Below are positions 7,620-14,846 of a stretch of 38,278 nt of DNA, piece after piece; within the stretch, counting starts at the first letter, position 1; every line of letters begins with the position of its first letter. The position numbers and the translations under genes were made by a program. Under the pieces are notes generated by a model. The model searched no databases. It had not been told where the DNA came from and was given only the letters and a program-made list of their open reading frames with translations. Source of the DNA: Anaerolineales bacterium (lineage in GTDB: Bacteria > Chloroflexota > Anaerolineae > Anaerolineales > UBA11858); NCBI GenBank assembly GCA_016785015.1, contig JADHTJ010000029.1, positions 1-38,278 of the forward strand, written 5' to 3'.

Positions 7620-8765
7620 TTAATCAACCACTATCGCTTCTAGTGATGAAATCGGGGGCAAATAATCTGCTAACAACTCCCAATTATCCCCAGCATCTTT
7701 GCTGAAGAAAATTTGACCGGTGCTGGTGCCAATATAAATTCCTGCATCGTCGCAGTTGTCGGTTGTCATCGCGTCACGCAACACCACCAGATACGCTCGC
7801 TCTGGCAATCCTTTTGTCATAGGCTCCCAGCTCTCGCCCGCATTACGGCTGCGCCAGACCACAAATTTATTATCCAGACTGACCCGGAACTGGTCACTCT
7901 CTTCGGGCACAAGGAAGATGGTATCAGGTTCATGGGGATGAACAACGATCGGGAAACCAAACCTGCTGGGTAGCTTGCCCTCGCCGATATCAATCCAAGA
8001 TTCTCCGCCATCGTCGCTGCGATACATGCCGCAGTGATTTTGCTGATACAAGCGCTGGGGGAATTCTGGGTGCATGACGATCTTATGCACACATTGTCCA
8101 TACTCGGGGAGTTTTTCGGGCAAAAAATCGGCGCGCACGTTTTTATTTCGAGGGTTCCAGGTAACCCCACCATCGGATGTGTAATAGCAGCCCCCCGTTG
8201 AAATCGCCACCCACATTTGATCTGGATCTGTAGGGTGGGGCACGATGGTATGCAAACACAGGCCACCCGCGCCAGGGAACCAATTTGCCCGGTGGGGATG
8301 ATCATATAAACTCTGATTGATTTGCCAACTTCTACCGCGATCAGTTGACTTGAAAAGCGCTGCCGGCTCAACGCCTGCGTACAATGTGCCCTTTTCAGCC
8401 TCTTGCCCTGGCTCGATCTTCCAAACTTTGAGCACTTCCTCAGCTTTTTGAAGAGCTTCATCAGGGTCCCGCGCTTCCTCAGGAGTGCCGATTGGCCGAT
8501 GGGCAGCGGAGGGGCGGTCAAACTTTGGGGGTTGTTCTGACTGGGTCCAGGTTTCCCCAAAATCATCCGAGTAATGCGTACTGGGGCCAAAGGCTTCATG
8601 AATACCAGAGGCATGAATGCGCCGGTCACGCGGATCCATAACCATATGCATCATTTTCCATGCTTTGAAGTGTAAATCGCTGGCATCCCATTGACGGCGA
8701 GATTCATCACTGGTAAAGATCAAGCCACCTTTACGAGTTCCGGCAAATAACAATACTTTTTTCAT
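7620..8765 (-). CDS. Asp-box (BNR/sialidase-like) beta-propeller protein
   Basis: A 381-aa protein with at least six Asp-box motifs of the S-x-D-x-G-x-x-W type, for example SDDFGETW, STDRGRSW, TSDGGVTW, SDDGGESW, SRNAGESW and SKDAGDNW. These mark the turns of a sialidase/sortilin-type propeller. No signal peptide is visible, so it is probably cytoplasmic. I see no reason to assign sialidase activity: the arginine triad is not evident. I chose the ATG at 8765 (MKKVLLFAGTRKGG) because GAGGGATCA precedes it and it lies seven bases after the upstream zinc-ribbon gene; an earlier frame start would overlap that gene. The pair is almost certainly one operon. Function unknown. Confidence 0.8.
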   Translation of the reverse strand: MKKVLLFAGTRKGGLIFTSDESRRQWDASDLHFKAWKMMHMVMDPRDRRIHASGIHEAFGPSTHYSDDFGETWTQSEQPPKFDRPSAAHRPIGTPEEARDPDEALQKAEEVLKVWKIEPGQEAEKGTLYAGVEPAALFKSTDRGRSWQINQSLYDHPHRANWFPGAGGLCLHTIVPHPTDPDQMWVAISTGGCYYTSDGGVTWNPRNKNVRADFLPEKLPEYGQCVHKIVMHPEFPQRLYQQNHCGMYRSDDGGESWIDIGEGKLPSRFGFPIVVHPHEPDTIFLVPEESDQFRVSLDNKFVVWRSRNAGESWEPMTKGLPERAYLVVLRDAMTTDNCDDAGIYIGTSTGQIFFSKDAGDNWELLADYLPPISSLEAIVVD

Positions 8766-8772
8766 TGATCCC

Positions 8773-9003
8773 TCAATCGTGGCCAATCACCCAGGCATCA
8801 TAAAGTGCAATGCGCCCACAAAAATTGCAGATCAACTCAACAGGAATAATTGTGCGCTCACCTTCCACTTCAAACTCAGGGCCAGTGCGACCGATGAACC
8901 AATCTTCACTGCCGCAAACAATACAACTGGTATCGATACCGCGGTTGGTGAAATAATCCATATAAACTTCTTTTTGCTTTTCGCGATCTGGTGCAAATTT
9001 CAT
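8773..9003 (-). CDS. Small zinc-ribbon protein
   Basis: A 76-aa protein with two CxxC pairs, C27/C30 (SCIVCG) and C59/C62 (ICNFCG), separated by 28 residues, the layout of a zinc ribbon. The rest is mixed charged and aromatic with no membrane span. A good ribosome site (GAGGTGATAAG-ATG) supports the start. A near-consensus promoter lies about 55 bases upstream. It is the first gene of a two-gene unit with the Asp-box propeller protein. Function unknown; a metal-stabilised partner or nucleic-acid contact is possible. Confidence 0.75.
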   Translation of the reverse strand: MKFAPDREKQKEVYMDYFTNRGIDTSCIVCGSEDWFIGRTGPEFEVEGERTIIPVELICNFCGRIALYDAWVIGHD

Positions 9004-9060
9004 CTTATCACCTCACAGACAAGAAGCCATGCCCCCCCATGCCATACAATAATTCAGCAT

Positions 9061-9089
9061 ATTTTATATAATCGGAGTGAAATTGTCAA
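9061..9089 (-). promoter_or_regulatory. Promoter for the zinc-ribbon/propeller operon
   Basis: On the minus strand a perfect -35 TTGACA (9089-9084) is separated by exactly 17 bases from TAAAAT (9066-9061), five of six matches to the -10 consensus. The predicted leader before the ATG at 9003 is about 50 bases. Confidence 0.7.
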
Positions 9090-9169
9090 ATTAAAAGAAC
9101 ACTTAGATGCACTACAACCTTGTTTCAATTCTCTCATCAATTATTCATCTAATATATCTGTGCAAATAC

Positions 9170-9198
9170 TTGACAATATATGGTTATTCTGATAATAT
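9170..9198 (+). promoter_or_regulatory. Promoter for the ABC exporter genes
   Basis: TTGACA (9170-9175) is a perfect -35. With a 17-base spacer the -10 is TAATAT (9193-9198). GATAAT two bases earlier is an alternative with a 15-base spacer. The permease ATG is 42 bases downstream. Confidence 0.6.
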
Positions 9199-9240
9199 TT
9201 CTCCATATTCAACCAAGCAGCACGAAATTCGAGGAGAAAC

Positions 9241-10389
9241 ATGGCATTTTATCTGAGTATCAAAGAAATCTGGCGCAACAAAGGGCGCTTCTTTCTGTTC
9301 AGCCTAGTGATCGCATTGATCACCTTCTTAGTGCTTTTCACCGCAGGTTTGGGCGAAGGTCTCGCCTCAGCCAACAAAGAATATCTCGAGAAGATTGATG
9401 CCCAGGTGTTGGTTTTCCAGGAAGACACTGACTACTCCACCATCGAGAGCCGCTTGGAATACGATGTTCTCAGGAACGTGCGACGCTGGGATGGTATCTC
9501 AGATGTGGGCGCCATCGGCTTCAGCAACACGACCCTTGTATTCCAAGATGGGATCGAACCCATTGATGCATCTCTGGTGGGCATCGAGCCTGGTAAACCT
9601 GGCTCTCCCCCAGCTTTCCAAGGGGAACCCATCCGCACCAAGCAAGGCAAAGTGGTCGTCATTGACCAACGCATTGCTAAACAGGCCGGTGTGGAGGTTG
9701 GCGATATGTTGACCTTGAAATCCACCCAAGGCACAGATGATGAGTTCTACCAGCTCAAAGTCGCCGGCATCAGCGGTGGCCAGCAATATTTCTTCCAGCC
9801 TTCGATCTTTGTCTCTCTTCAAGTTTGGGACGATGTGCGTCCCAAAGCGAATGTCGAGAATAACGGCGGCCCCATTATTCCGAATATTTTGGCTGTGAAG
9901 TTAGATGATCCCACAGCTCTCGAATCGATGTCCAATTTCTTGGAAGAGCGCGTCGATGGCATTGAAGTCACCGATATCGAGACAGCGTACAAGTCTGCTC
10001 CAGGATATGCGGCGCAGCAAAACACGCTGAATACCCAAAAGGGTTTCACATTTTTGATTGGCATCTTAGTAATCGGCGGTTTCTTCCAAATCCAGACACT
10101 TCAGAAAGTGCCCCAAATTGGCATGCTAAAAGCGATTGGTACGTCCAATCACATCGTTGCCAACGCAGCGGTACTGCAGATCATATTTGTGACTTTGTTT
10201 GGTGTTGCCTTGGGTGGATTGAGCACTTTGGGACTGGCAATGGGATTGCCTGCTGGAATTCCAGTACTTTTCACAGGCACATCCATCTTGACAGCACTGG
10301 CTGCCCTATTGCTCATCGGGCCTGTGGGCGGCATGGTTTCTATCCGGTCGGCTCTAAAAGTCGAACCGCTAACAGCTTTAGGCATGTAG
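9241..10389 (+). CDS. ABC transporter permease, FtsX/MacB-type (DevC-like)
   Basis: This 382-aa permease has one N-terminal span (about 17-38), a large extracytoplasmic domain (about 40-265) and three C-terminal spans (about 268-290, 308-335, 345-368), the type VII/MacB-FtsX plan. The segment QKVPQIGMLKAIGTSNHIV after the second span is the conserved coupling region. The N-terminus (MAFYLSIKEIWRNKGRFFLF) resembles DevC-type exporters. A good ribosome site (CGAGGAGAAAC-ATG) sets the start. The ATPase gene follows 50 bases later. No HlyD-type adaptor gene is adjacent, although DevBCA-type exporters normally use one. Substrate unknown; such systems export lipids, peptides or drugs. Confidence 0.85.
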   Translation: MAFYLSIKEIWRNKGRFFLFSLVIALITFLVLFTAGLGEGLASANKEYLEKIDAQVLVFQEDTDYSTIESRLEYDVLRNVRRWDGISDVGAIGFSNTTLVFQDGIEPIDASLVGIEPGKPGSPPAFQGEPIRTKQGKVVVIDQRIAKQAGVEVGDMLTLKSTQGTDDEFYQLKVAGISGGQQYFFQPSIFVSLQVWDDVRPKANVENNGGPIIPNILAVKLDDPTALESMSNFLEERVDGIEVTDIETAYKSAPGYAAQQNTLNTQKGFTFLIGILVIGGFFQIQTLQKVPQIGMLKAIGTSNHIVANAAVLQIIFVTLFGVALGGLSTLGLAMGLPAGIPVLFTGTSILTALAALLLIGPVGGMVSIRSALKVEPLTALGM

Positions 10390-10439
10390 TTTTAGTGTAT
10401 CAAGTTACACGTTGACAGTTATAAGTTGAAGGAATTGAT

Positions 10440-11267
10440 ATGACGAAGAATATTTTAGAAACACGTGATGTGACAAAGGTTTATGAAAGCGGCAATCTGG
10501 TCGTCAAGGCCGTCGATGGCGTCTCAATCAGCGTTGGCGCCGGGGAATTTATCGGTCTGGTTGGTCCAAGCGGCTCAGGGAAAACAACTATGCTCGCTAT
10601 GCTAGCTGGATTGTTGAATGCCACAGAAGGTCAGCTAAATATCGATGGGCAAGATCTAAACCAGATGAATGATGTCCAGCGCACCCGCTTCCGCCGCGAA
10701 AAGATCGGCTTCACGTTTCAAGCCAACAACCTGGTTCCCTACTTGACTGCCCTAGAAAACGTCGAGTTGATGCTGCGCCTGAACAAAAAGAACGGCCGCG
10801 AAGGTCGCCAACGCGCCGCCGATTTATTGACTCGTCTAGGTATGGATGATCGCCTCAACAACCTGCCCAAGCAACTTTCCGGCGGTCAGCAGCAGCGCGT
10901 GGCCATAGCTCGGGCGTTGATCCACAATCCCAGCGTGGTACTTGCCGACGAGCCCACTGCCAGCCTGGATACAGAGCGCGCTAACCAAGTCGTGCAGATT
11001 TTCGCCGACCTGATTCACGAGCAAAACAAAGCTGGCATCATGGTCACCCATGACCTGCGCATGTGCAAATATGTCGACAAAGTTATCCAGATGGTAGATG
11101 GCAAAGTAGCCCGCGTGATCACGGAACGAGCTGCGATCGACACATTAGCGGGAACCAGCCAATTCGACACGCTGAGCGTCCCAAAGATGGAAGATCAATT
11201 TCAAAACCAACCCCTGATTATCCCCAATCCATCAACATTCGTTCCCGTCAGAATTGGTGCAGACTGA
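10440..11267 (+). CDS. ABC transporter ATP-binding protein (DevA/LolD/MacB type)
   Basis: This 275-aa ATPase powers the preceding permease. All motifs are intact: Walker A G42-PSGSGKT, Q-loop Q94, signature LSGGQQQR (from 146), Walker B VVLADEPT (from 166) and the switch histidine H204. The C-terminus extends about 55 residues beyond the usual end of LolD/DevA proteins. The tail (MEDQFQNQPLIIPNPSTF and neighbours) shows no recognised domain. The start at 10440 follows GAAGGAATTGAT. Together the two genes form a minimal exporter pair. Confidence 0.9.
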   Translation: MTKNILETRDVTKVYESGNLVVKAVDGVSISVGAGEFIGLVGPSGSGKTTMLAMLAGLLNATEGQLNIDGQDLNQMNDVQRTRFRREKIGFTFQANNLVPYLTALENVELMLRLNKKNGREGRQRAADLLTRLGMDDRLNNLPKQLSGGQQQRVAIARALIHNPSVVLADEPTASLDTERANQVVQIFADLIHEQNKAGIMVTHDLRMCKYVDKVIQMVDGKVARVITERAAIDTLAGTSQFDTLSVPKMEDQFQNQPLIIPNPSTFVPVRIGAD

Positions 11268-11368
11268 AAGCAACTAAAACCACAGATGACTCTACTGCAA
11301 ATAGCCACCAAGTAAGTTTCCCGCCGGAAGCGGAAATCCTCGTTTAGTAGTTTTTTCAGTGGACTCAC

Positions 11369-11416
11369 AGATGAACACAGATAAATTTGATAAAAACCAA
11401 AAATCTGTGTTCATCT
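11369..11416. repeat. 14-bp inverted repeat (REP-like intergenic element)
   Basis: AGATGAACACAGAT (11369-11382) and its exact reverse complement (11403-11416) flank a 20-base AT-rich loop. The sequence style (CACAGATGAACACAGAT) resembles intergenic repeats I recall from many environmental bacterial genomes. It lies between the convergent ATPase and rdgB genes. It could stabilise transcript ends, but no T-run directly follows either arm. Confidence 0.55.
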
Positions 11417-11452
11417 CAATCATTTGTGGTATAAACTCCAACTCAAAGCTCG

Positions 11453-12049
11453 CTATACAAATAACTCAAGAATACTATCTCTCGCCCCTATCACTGCCCG
11501 AGCGCGGTGGCTAATTTTGTTCTTCTCTTCCATGGGTAGTTCAGCCATGGTTTGCTCTGATTTTTCAACCAAGAAGATGGGGTCATAGCCAAAGCCAAAC
11601 TGGCCGCGTTCTTCTGGGATGATCTCTCCGGGGCAAATGCCTTCATAAAAATGAGGTTCACCCTCAGGCGTGGCCAGCGCCACCACACAAATGAAGCGAG
11701 CGCCCCAAGGACGCGGATATTCAGCCAGGTTTTCCAATAAATAACCACGACGATCTGCATCGGTGGCATTTGGTCGAGATGAATAACGCGCTGAATATAA
11801 TCCTGGCGCACCATCCAAGGCATCTACTTCCAGGCCCGAATCATCAGCAAGGGTGATCATTCCCGAAGCCTGCGCGTACGCTTTGGCTTTGAGGGCGGCG
11901 TTTTCTGCGTAGGTCTTTCCTATTTCTTCAACATCCAAATCTACATTTATATCTGTCAAAGAGATTAACTCAACATCTATATCAGTCAACAGGGCTCGGA
12001 TCTCATCAACCTTGCCTTGGTTCTTGGTGCCAATGAGCAACGTAAGCAT
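11453..12049 (-). CDS. rdgB: XTP/dITP pyrophosphatase (RdgB/HAM1 family)
   Basis: This 198-aa enzyme hydrolyses non-canonical purine nucleotides (XTP, dITP) to monophosphate and pyrophosphate, which prevents their incorporation. Family motifs are in order: GTKNQGK (7-13), ENAALKAKAY (49-58), LADDSGLEVDALDGAPG (67-83), FGFGYDPIF (151-159) and the C-terminal KISHRARA (178-185). Length matches the family. The start at 12049 follows a weak AGAGG. It is a single gene, convergent with the ABC exporter and divergent from the YceD-like gene. Confidence 0.95.
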   Translation of the reverse strand: MLTLLIGTKNQGKVDEIRALLTDIDVELISLTDINVDLDVEEIGKTYAENAALKAKAYAQASGMITLADDSGLEVDALDGAPGLYSARYSSRPNATDADRRGYLLENLAEYPRPWGARFICVVALATPEGEPHFYEGICPGEIIPEERGQFGFGYDPIFLVEKSEQTMAELPMEEKNKISHRARAVIGARDSILELFV

Positions 12050-12127
12050 AGTAATAACTACCTCTCAGAAGTCGTCAATTTCTCCAGAGAATACCACAAG
12101 GTTATTCATCTCCGCATCATCTGCTTA

Positions 12128-12136
12128 TGCTATAAT
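12128..12136 (+). promoter_or_regulatory. Extended -10 promoter upstream of the YceD-like gene
   Basis: TGCTATAAT combines the TG extended element with a perfect -10 at 12131-12136. No convincing -35 lies 17 bases upstream, which is typical for extended -10 promoters. The start codon is 35 bases downstream. Confidence 0.5.
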
Positions 12137-12170
12137 CCGAGCAACCTTAACATTTTAAATTGGTGATATC

Positions 12171-12689
12171 ATGGCAAACCCAACGAAGATACTCGTACTT
12201 GAAGTCGGCTTTATCGCTCATGAAGATATTGGCTACAGCCGCACCTTTGACTTCGAGATTGAACACCTTGTATTAGGAGACGATCTTGAGCTGGACAACT
12301 TGTCTGGCGAGATTGACTTCTCCCGCACCAGCGAGGGGGTGCTGGCCCAAGCCGATTTCAGCGCTTTCACCGAAACCATCTGTGGACGCTGCTTAGAGAA
12401 AGCTCATCAACCCCTAGAAAGCAAGTTCTCCGAACTATTCACGCTGCCCAACCGCGCCGACAAAAACACAGAATTGATCTTACCAGCCAACGGGAGAATT
12501 GATTTCGCGCCTATTTTGCGAGATTATATGGTTCTGGAAGTTCCGATAAATTCTGTTTGTCGAGAGGATTGCCAGGGTTTATGTCCGGAGTGCGGCGTCA
12601 ACCGCAACCATGAAAGCTGCGATTGCGTCATTGAGACAATTGATCCGAGATTTTCAGATCTTAAATCACTTTTGGAAGATAAAAAATAG
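12171..12689 (+). CDS. YceD/DUF177 family protein
   Basis: This 172-aa protein has the DUF177 layout. An N-terminal beta-rich half carries the C71-GRC74 pair. The Cys-rich C-terminal motif C130-x3-C134-x3-C138-PEC141 is followed by C150 and C152. Family members are linked to ribosome and 23S rRNA metabolism and usually precede rpmF (ribosomal protein L32). Here rpmF does not follow; instead a promoter and the metG leader begin 20 bases downstream. The eight cysteines suggest zinc binding. The start at 12171 follows TTGGTGATATC. Confidence 0.85.
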   Translation: MANPTKILVLEVGFIAHEDIGYSRTFDFEIEHLVLGDDLELDNLSGEIDFSRTSEGVLAQADFSAFTETICGRCLEKAHQPLESKFSELFTLPNRADKNTELILPANGRIDFAPILRDYMVLEVPINSVCREDCQGLCPECGVNRNHESCDCVIETIDPRFSDLKSLLEDKK

Positions 12690-12708
12690 GCTCAAACTGT
12701 CCGCCAGC

Positions 12709-12735
12709 TTGACAAACTTATCCGCTCAGTATAAA
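12709..12735 (+). promoter_or_regulatory. Promoter of the metG leader
   Basis: TTGACA (12709-12714) is a perfect -35 and TATAAA (12730-12735) matches five of six -10 positions. The spacer is 15 bases, slightly short. The predicted start near 12742 gives an untranslated lead of about 20-25 bases before the Met-rich ORF and about 205 bases before metG. Confidence 0.6.
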
Positions 12736-12764
12736 CTCACTTTCTCAAGAAAGGTTTGAAGAAA

Positions 12765-12869
12765 ATGACACCAACAAGTTCTTTCAAAGCTATGGCTATG
12801 TCGATGATGATGGGCATGATGCCCCGCGCTTTGTCGTTGGCAGCCTATGGCCGGGAAAGAACGAGTTAG
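12765..12869 (+). CDS. Methionine-rich leader peptide of metG (putative)
   Basis: A 34-codon ORF with the ribosome site AAAGG ten bases upstream. Residues 10-19 read MAMSMMMGMM: seven Met codons in ten, including a triplet and a doublet (Met codons between 12792 and 12821). Eight of 34 residues are Met. It is not a recognised protein and ends in ordinary residues and TAG. It lies between a promoter and an intrinsic terminator directly upstream of the methionyl-tRNA synthetase gene. This is the layout of an amino-acid-sensing leader peptide, as in the his, trp, phe and thr leaders of enterobacteria. A ribosome stalled on any Met codon would have its 3' edge before about 12833, leaving the antiterminator arm at 12837-12849 free. 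The role is inferred. Confidence 0.75.
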   Translation: MTPTSSFKAMAMSMMMGMMPRALSLAAYGRERTS

Positions 12870-12902
12870 TTTCTAAGTTCTTAGAAAAAACATGGCTGCC
12901 AA
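12837..12902 (+). promoter_or_regulatory. Antiterminator of the metG attenuator
   Basis: TTGGCAGCC (12837-12845), inside the leader ORF, is exactly complementary to GGCTGCCAA (12894-12902). After one bulged T, ATG (12847-12849) pairs with CAT (12891-12893). The result is 12 pairs with one bulge, longer than the 7-bp terminator stem it would displace, because it uses the whole 5' arm of the terminator. The two structures cannot coexist. A short TTCTAA/TTAGAA hairpin lies inside the loop. Pairing was worked out by eye; no folding energy was computed. Confidence 0.7.
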
Positions 12903-12919
12903 TCAGGCAGCCTTTTTTC
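12894..12919 (+). terminator. Intrinsic terminator upstream of metG (attenuator)
   Basis: Stem GGCTGCC (12894-12900), loop AATCA, stem GGCAGCC (12906-12912), then TTTTTT (12913-12918). It sits 24 bases after the leader stop codon and 27 bases before the metG ATG. There is little room for a separate metG promoter downstream, so metG transcripts should have to read through it. Confidence 0.85.
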
Positions 12920-12946
12920 TTGTATATTGTACATCGGAGATCTACC

Positions 12947-14725
12947 ATGACAAAAAACATTCTCGTCGCCATCGCCTGGCCTTACGCCAACGCTGAGATC
13001 CATGTTGGCAACATCACCGGCTCGCACTTACCTGGGGATATCGTTGCCCGCTATCACCGTCTGAAAGGGAACAACGTGGTCATGGTCAGCGGCACAGATT
13101 CCCATGGAACACCCGTAACCCTGCGCGCCGACGCCGAAGGCAAACCCGTAGAAGAAGTGTACAAAAGCTTCCATGATAAATTCTTGGAGCTGTTTCATGG
13201 TTTGGGAATTTCCTACGACCTGTTCACAACCACCCATACTGAGAACCACTTCAAAGTGGCGCAGAGCATATTCCAGGCTCTGAGAGATAATGGCTTCCTC
13301 TACGCAGAAATCCGCCCGCAATGGTCAACGAAAACGGGCAAATTCTTACCAGACCGTTATGTAGAAGGTACCTGCTATATCTGTGGAGCCGAGGGTGCCC
13401 GCTCTGATCAGTGCGACAACTGCGGTAATGTGCTCGAACCTGAGAAACTGATCAATCCCCACGCCAAAACCGGTGATGCTTTGGAATTGCGCGACACGGA
13501 GCACTTTTTCCTGGATCTTTCTAAACTAGAACCTGATGTGGCCAATTTTCTGCGTGAGCGTCAGGATTATATGCGTGATACCGTTTTGGGCGAATCTCTG
13601 CGCAAGATTGAAAGCGAAGGACTTAAAGCACGACCAATCACTCGCGACCTGGATTGGGGCATCCCTGTGCCCGTAGACGGCTGGGAAGGCAAATGCCTGT
13701 ATGTCTGGTTCGAAGCTGTAATAGGCTATCTCTCAGCGACGGTGGAATGGGCAAAAGTCAGTGGCAACCCAGATACCTGGGAAAATTGGTGGACAAATCC
13801 TGAAGCAAGAGCTTTATACTTTATTGGGAAAGATAATATCTTCTTCCACACCGCGCTGTGGCCAGCAGAGCTTATGGGCGCGGGAGAACGTTTCATCGAA
13901 ATCTTCGCAGGAGAAGAAGGCAAGACACTGACTCTGCCATTTGATGTGCCGGCCAATCAGTTCATGAACCTGGAAAAGAAGAAGATCAGTGGCAGTAATA
14001 ATTGGGCTGTCTGGGGATGCGATGCGCTATCGCGTTATGATCCCGATGCTCTGCGCTATTACCTGACGATCAACATGCCTGAAAGCCGCGACACAGACTG
14101 GGATTGGGATGAATTCATCGCTCGCAACAACAATGAATTGGTCGCCACATGGGGCAACCTGGTAAACCGTGTGCTCTCATTCGGTTACAAGAATTGGGAT
14201 GGCGTTGTGCCCACGCCGGGCGAACTACGCCCCGCCGACAAAGACATTCTTGGCATAATCGAAACCGGAGTTGAAAAAGTTGGCGATTTGCTCGAAAAGG
14301 TCAAACTGCGCGCCGCACTCAATGAAGCTATGCGGCTGGCTCAAGAAACAAATAAATATCTGGACACAGCCGCCCCCTGGTTCGAGATCAAATCAGACAA
14401 GGAAGCCGCGGGGAAAACAGTTTATACCGCGATGCGGGCAATCGACTCGCTCAAAGTGCTCTTCTCCCCCTTCCTGCCTTTCACCAGCGAGCAGTTGCAC
14501 ACTTTCTTCGGATACGACGAGCCCCTGTTTGGCATGCAATATACTGAAGCACAAACTGATAACTTAGGCGAGCACACCACCTTGCGATATGCAGCCCGCA
14601 AAGCCCGCGGAAAATGGGAACCAAGTCAGATTGAAGCGGGAAAGGCACTGCAGAAACCTAAACCCTTGTTTAAGAAATTAGAACCCGAACTAGCAGAACA
14701 AGAGCGAGCAAGGTTGGGGAATTGA
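12947..14725 (+). CDS. metG: Methionyl-tRNA synthetase
   Basis: This 592-aa class I synthetase charges tRNA-Met. The catalytic Rossmann domain begins AIAWPYANAEIHVGN; HVGN (19-22) is the HIGH signature. A zinc knuckle has C143/C146 and C156/C159. The KMSKS loop reads KISGS (346-350), so the second lysine is replaced, as I recall for many archaeal-like MetRS. The alpha-helical anticodon domain runs from about 385 to the end. There is no C-terminal Trbp111-type tRNA-binding domain. I chose the ATG at 12947 because GGAGA precedes it by eight bases; earlier codons lie in the terminator. Expression is probably controlled by the Met-rich leader upstream. Confidence 0.96.
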   Translation: MTKNILVAIAWPYANAEIHVGNITGSHLPGDIVARYHRLKGNNVVMVSGTDSHGTPVTLRADAEGKPVEEVYKSFHDKFLELFHGLGISYDLFTTTHTENHFKVAQSIFQALRDNGFLYAEIRPQWSTKTGKFLPDRYVEGTCYICGAEGARSDQCDNCGNVLEPEKLINPHAKTGDALELRDTEHFFLDLSKLEPDVANFLRERQDYMRDTVLGESLRKIESEGLKARPITRDLDWGIPVPVDGWEGKCLYVWFEAVIGYLSATVEWAKVSGNPDTWENWWTNPEARALYFIGKDNIFFHTALWPAELMGAGERFIEIFAGEEGKTLTLPFDVPANQFMNLEKKKISGSNNWAVWGCDALSRYDPDALRYYLTINMPESRDTDWDWDEFIARNNNELVATWGNLVNRVLSFGYKNWDGVVPTPGELRPADKDILGIIETGVEKVGDLLEKVKLRAALNEAMRLAQETNKYLDTAAPWFEIKSDKEAAGKTVYTAMRAIDSLKVLFSPFLPFTSEQLHTFFGYDEPLFGMQYTEAQTDNLGEHTTLRYAARKARGKWEPSQIEAGKALQKPKPLFKKLEPELAEQERARLGN

Positions 14726-14766
14726 AAAGTGGGATGCACCTCGAGGTGCATCCCACTTTCTTTTTA
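14726..14766 (+). terminator. Rho-independent terminator of metG
   Basis: A perfect 16-bp stem (14726-14741 with 14744-14759) with a 2-base CG centre is followed by CTTTTT. It starts directly after the metG TGA. Confidence 0.92.
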
Positions 14767-14846
14767 GAACATATCTGACCGGGGTATGTGAGGGGACGTG
14801 AACCCGAAGGGGGAACTTGCCCATCACAATTTTCAGTTAAGTTGCG

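Noticed and set aside
12920-12946. Earlier in-frame start for metG
   Set aside because: It would begin at the end of the terminator T-run; GGAGA before the ATG at 12947 and the MetRS N-terminus fit the later start.
12740-12946. T-box or SAM riboswitch upstream of metG
   Set aside because: I looked for the T-box AGGGTGGNACCGCG motif and the SAM-I core and found neither; the Met-rich ORF explains the region better.
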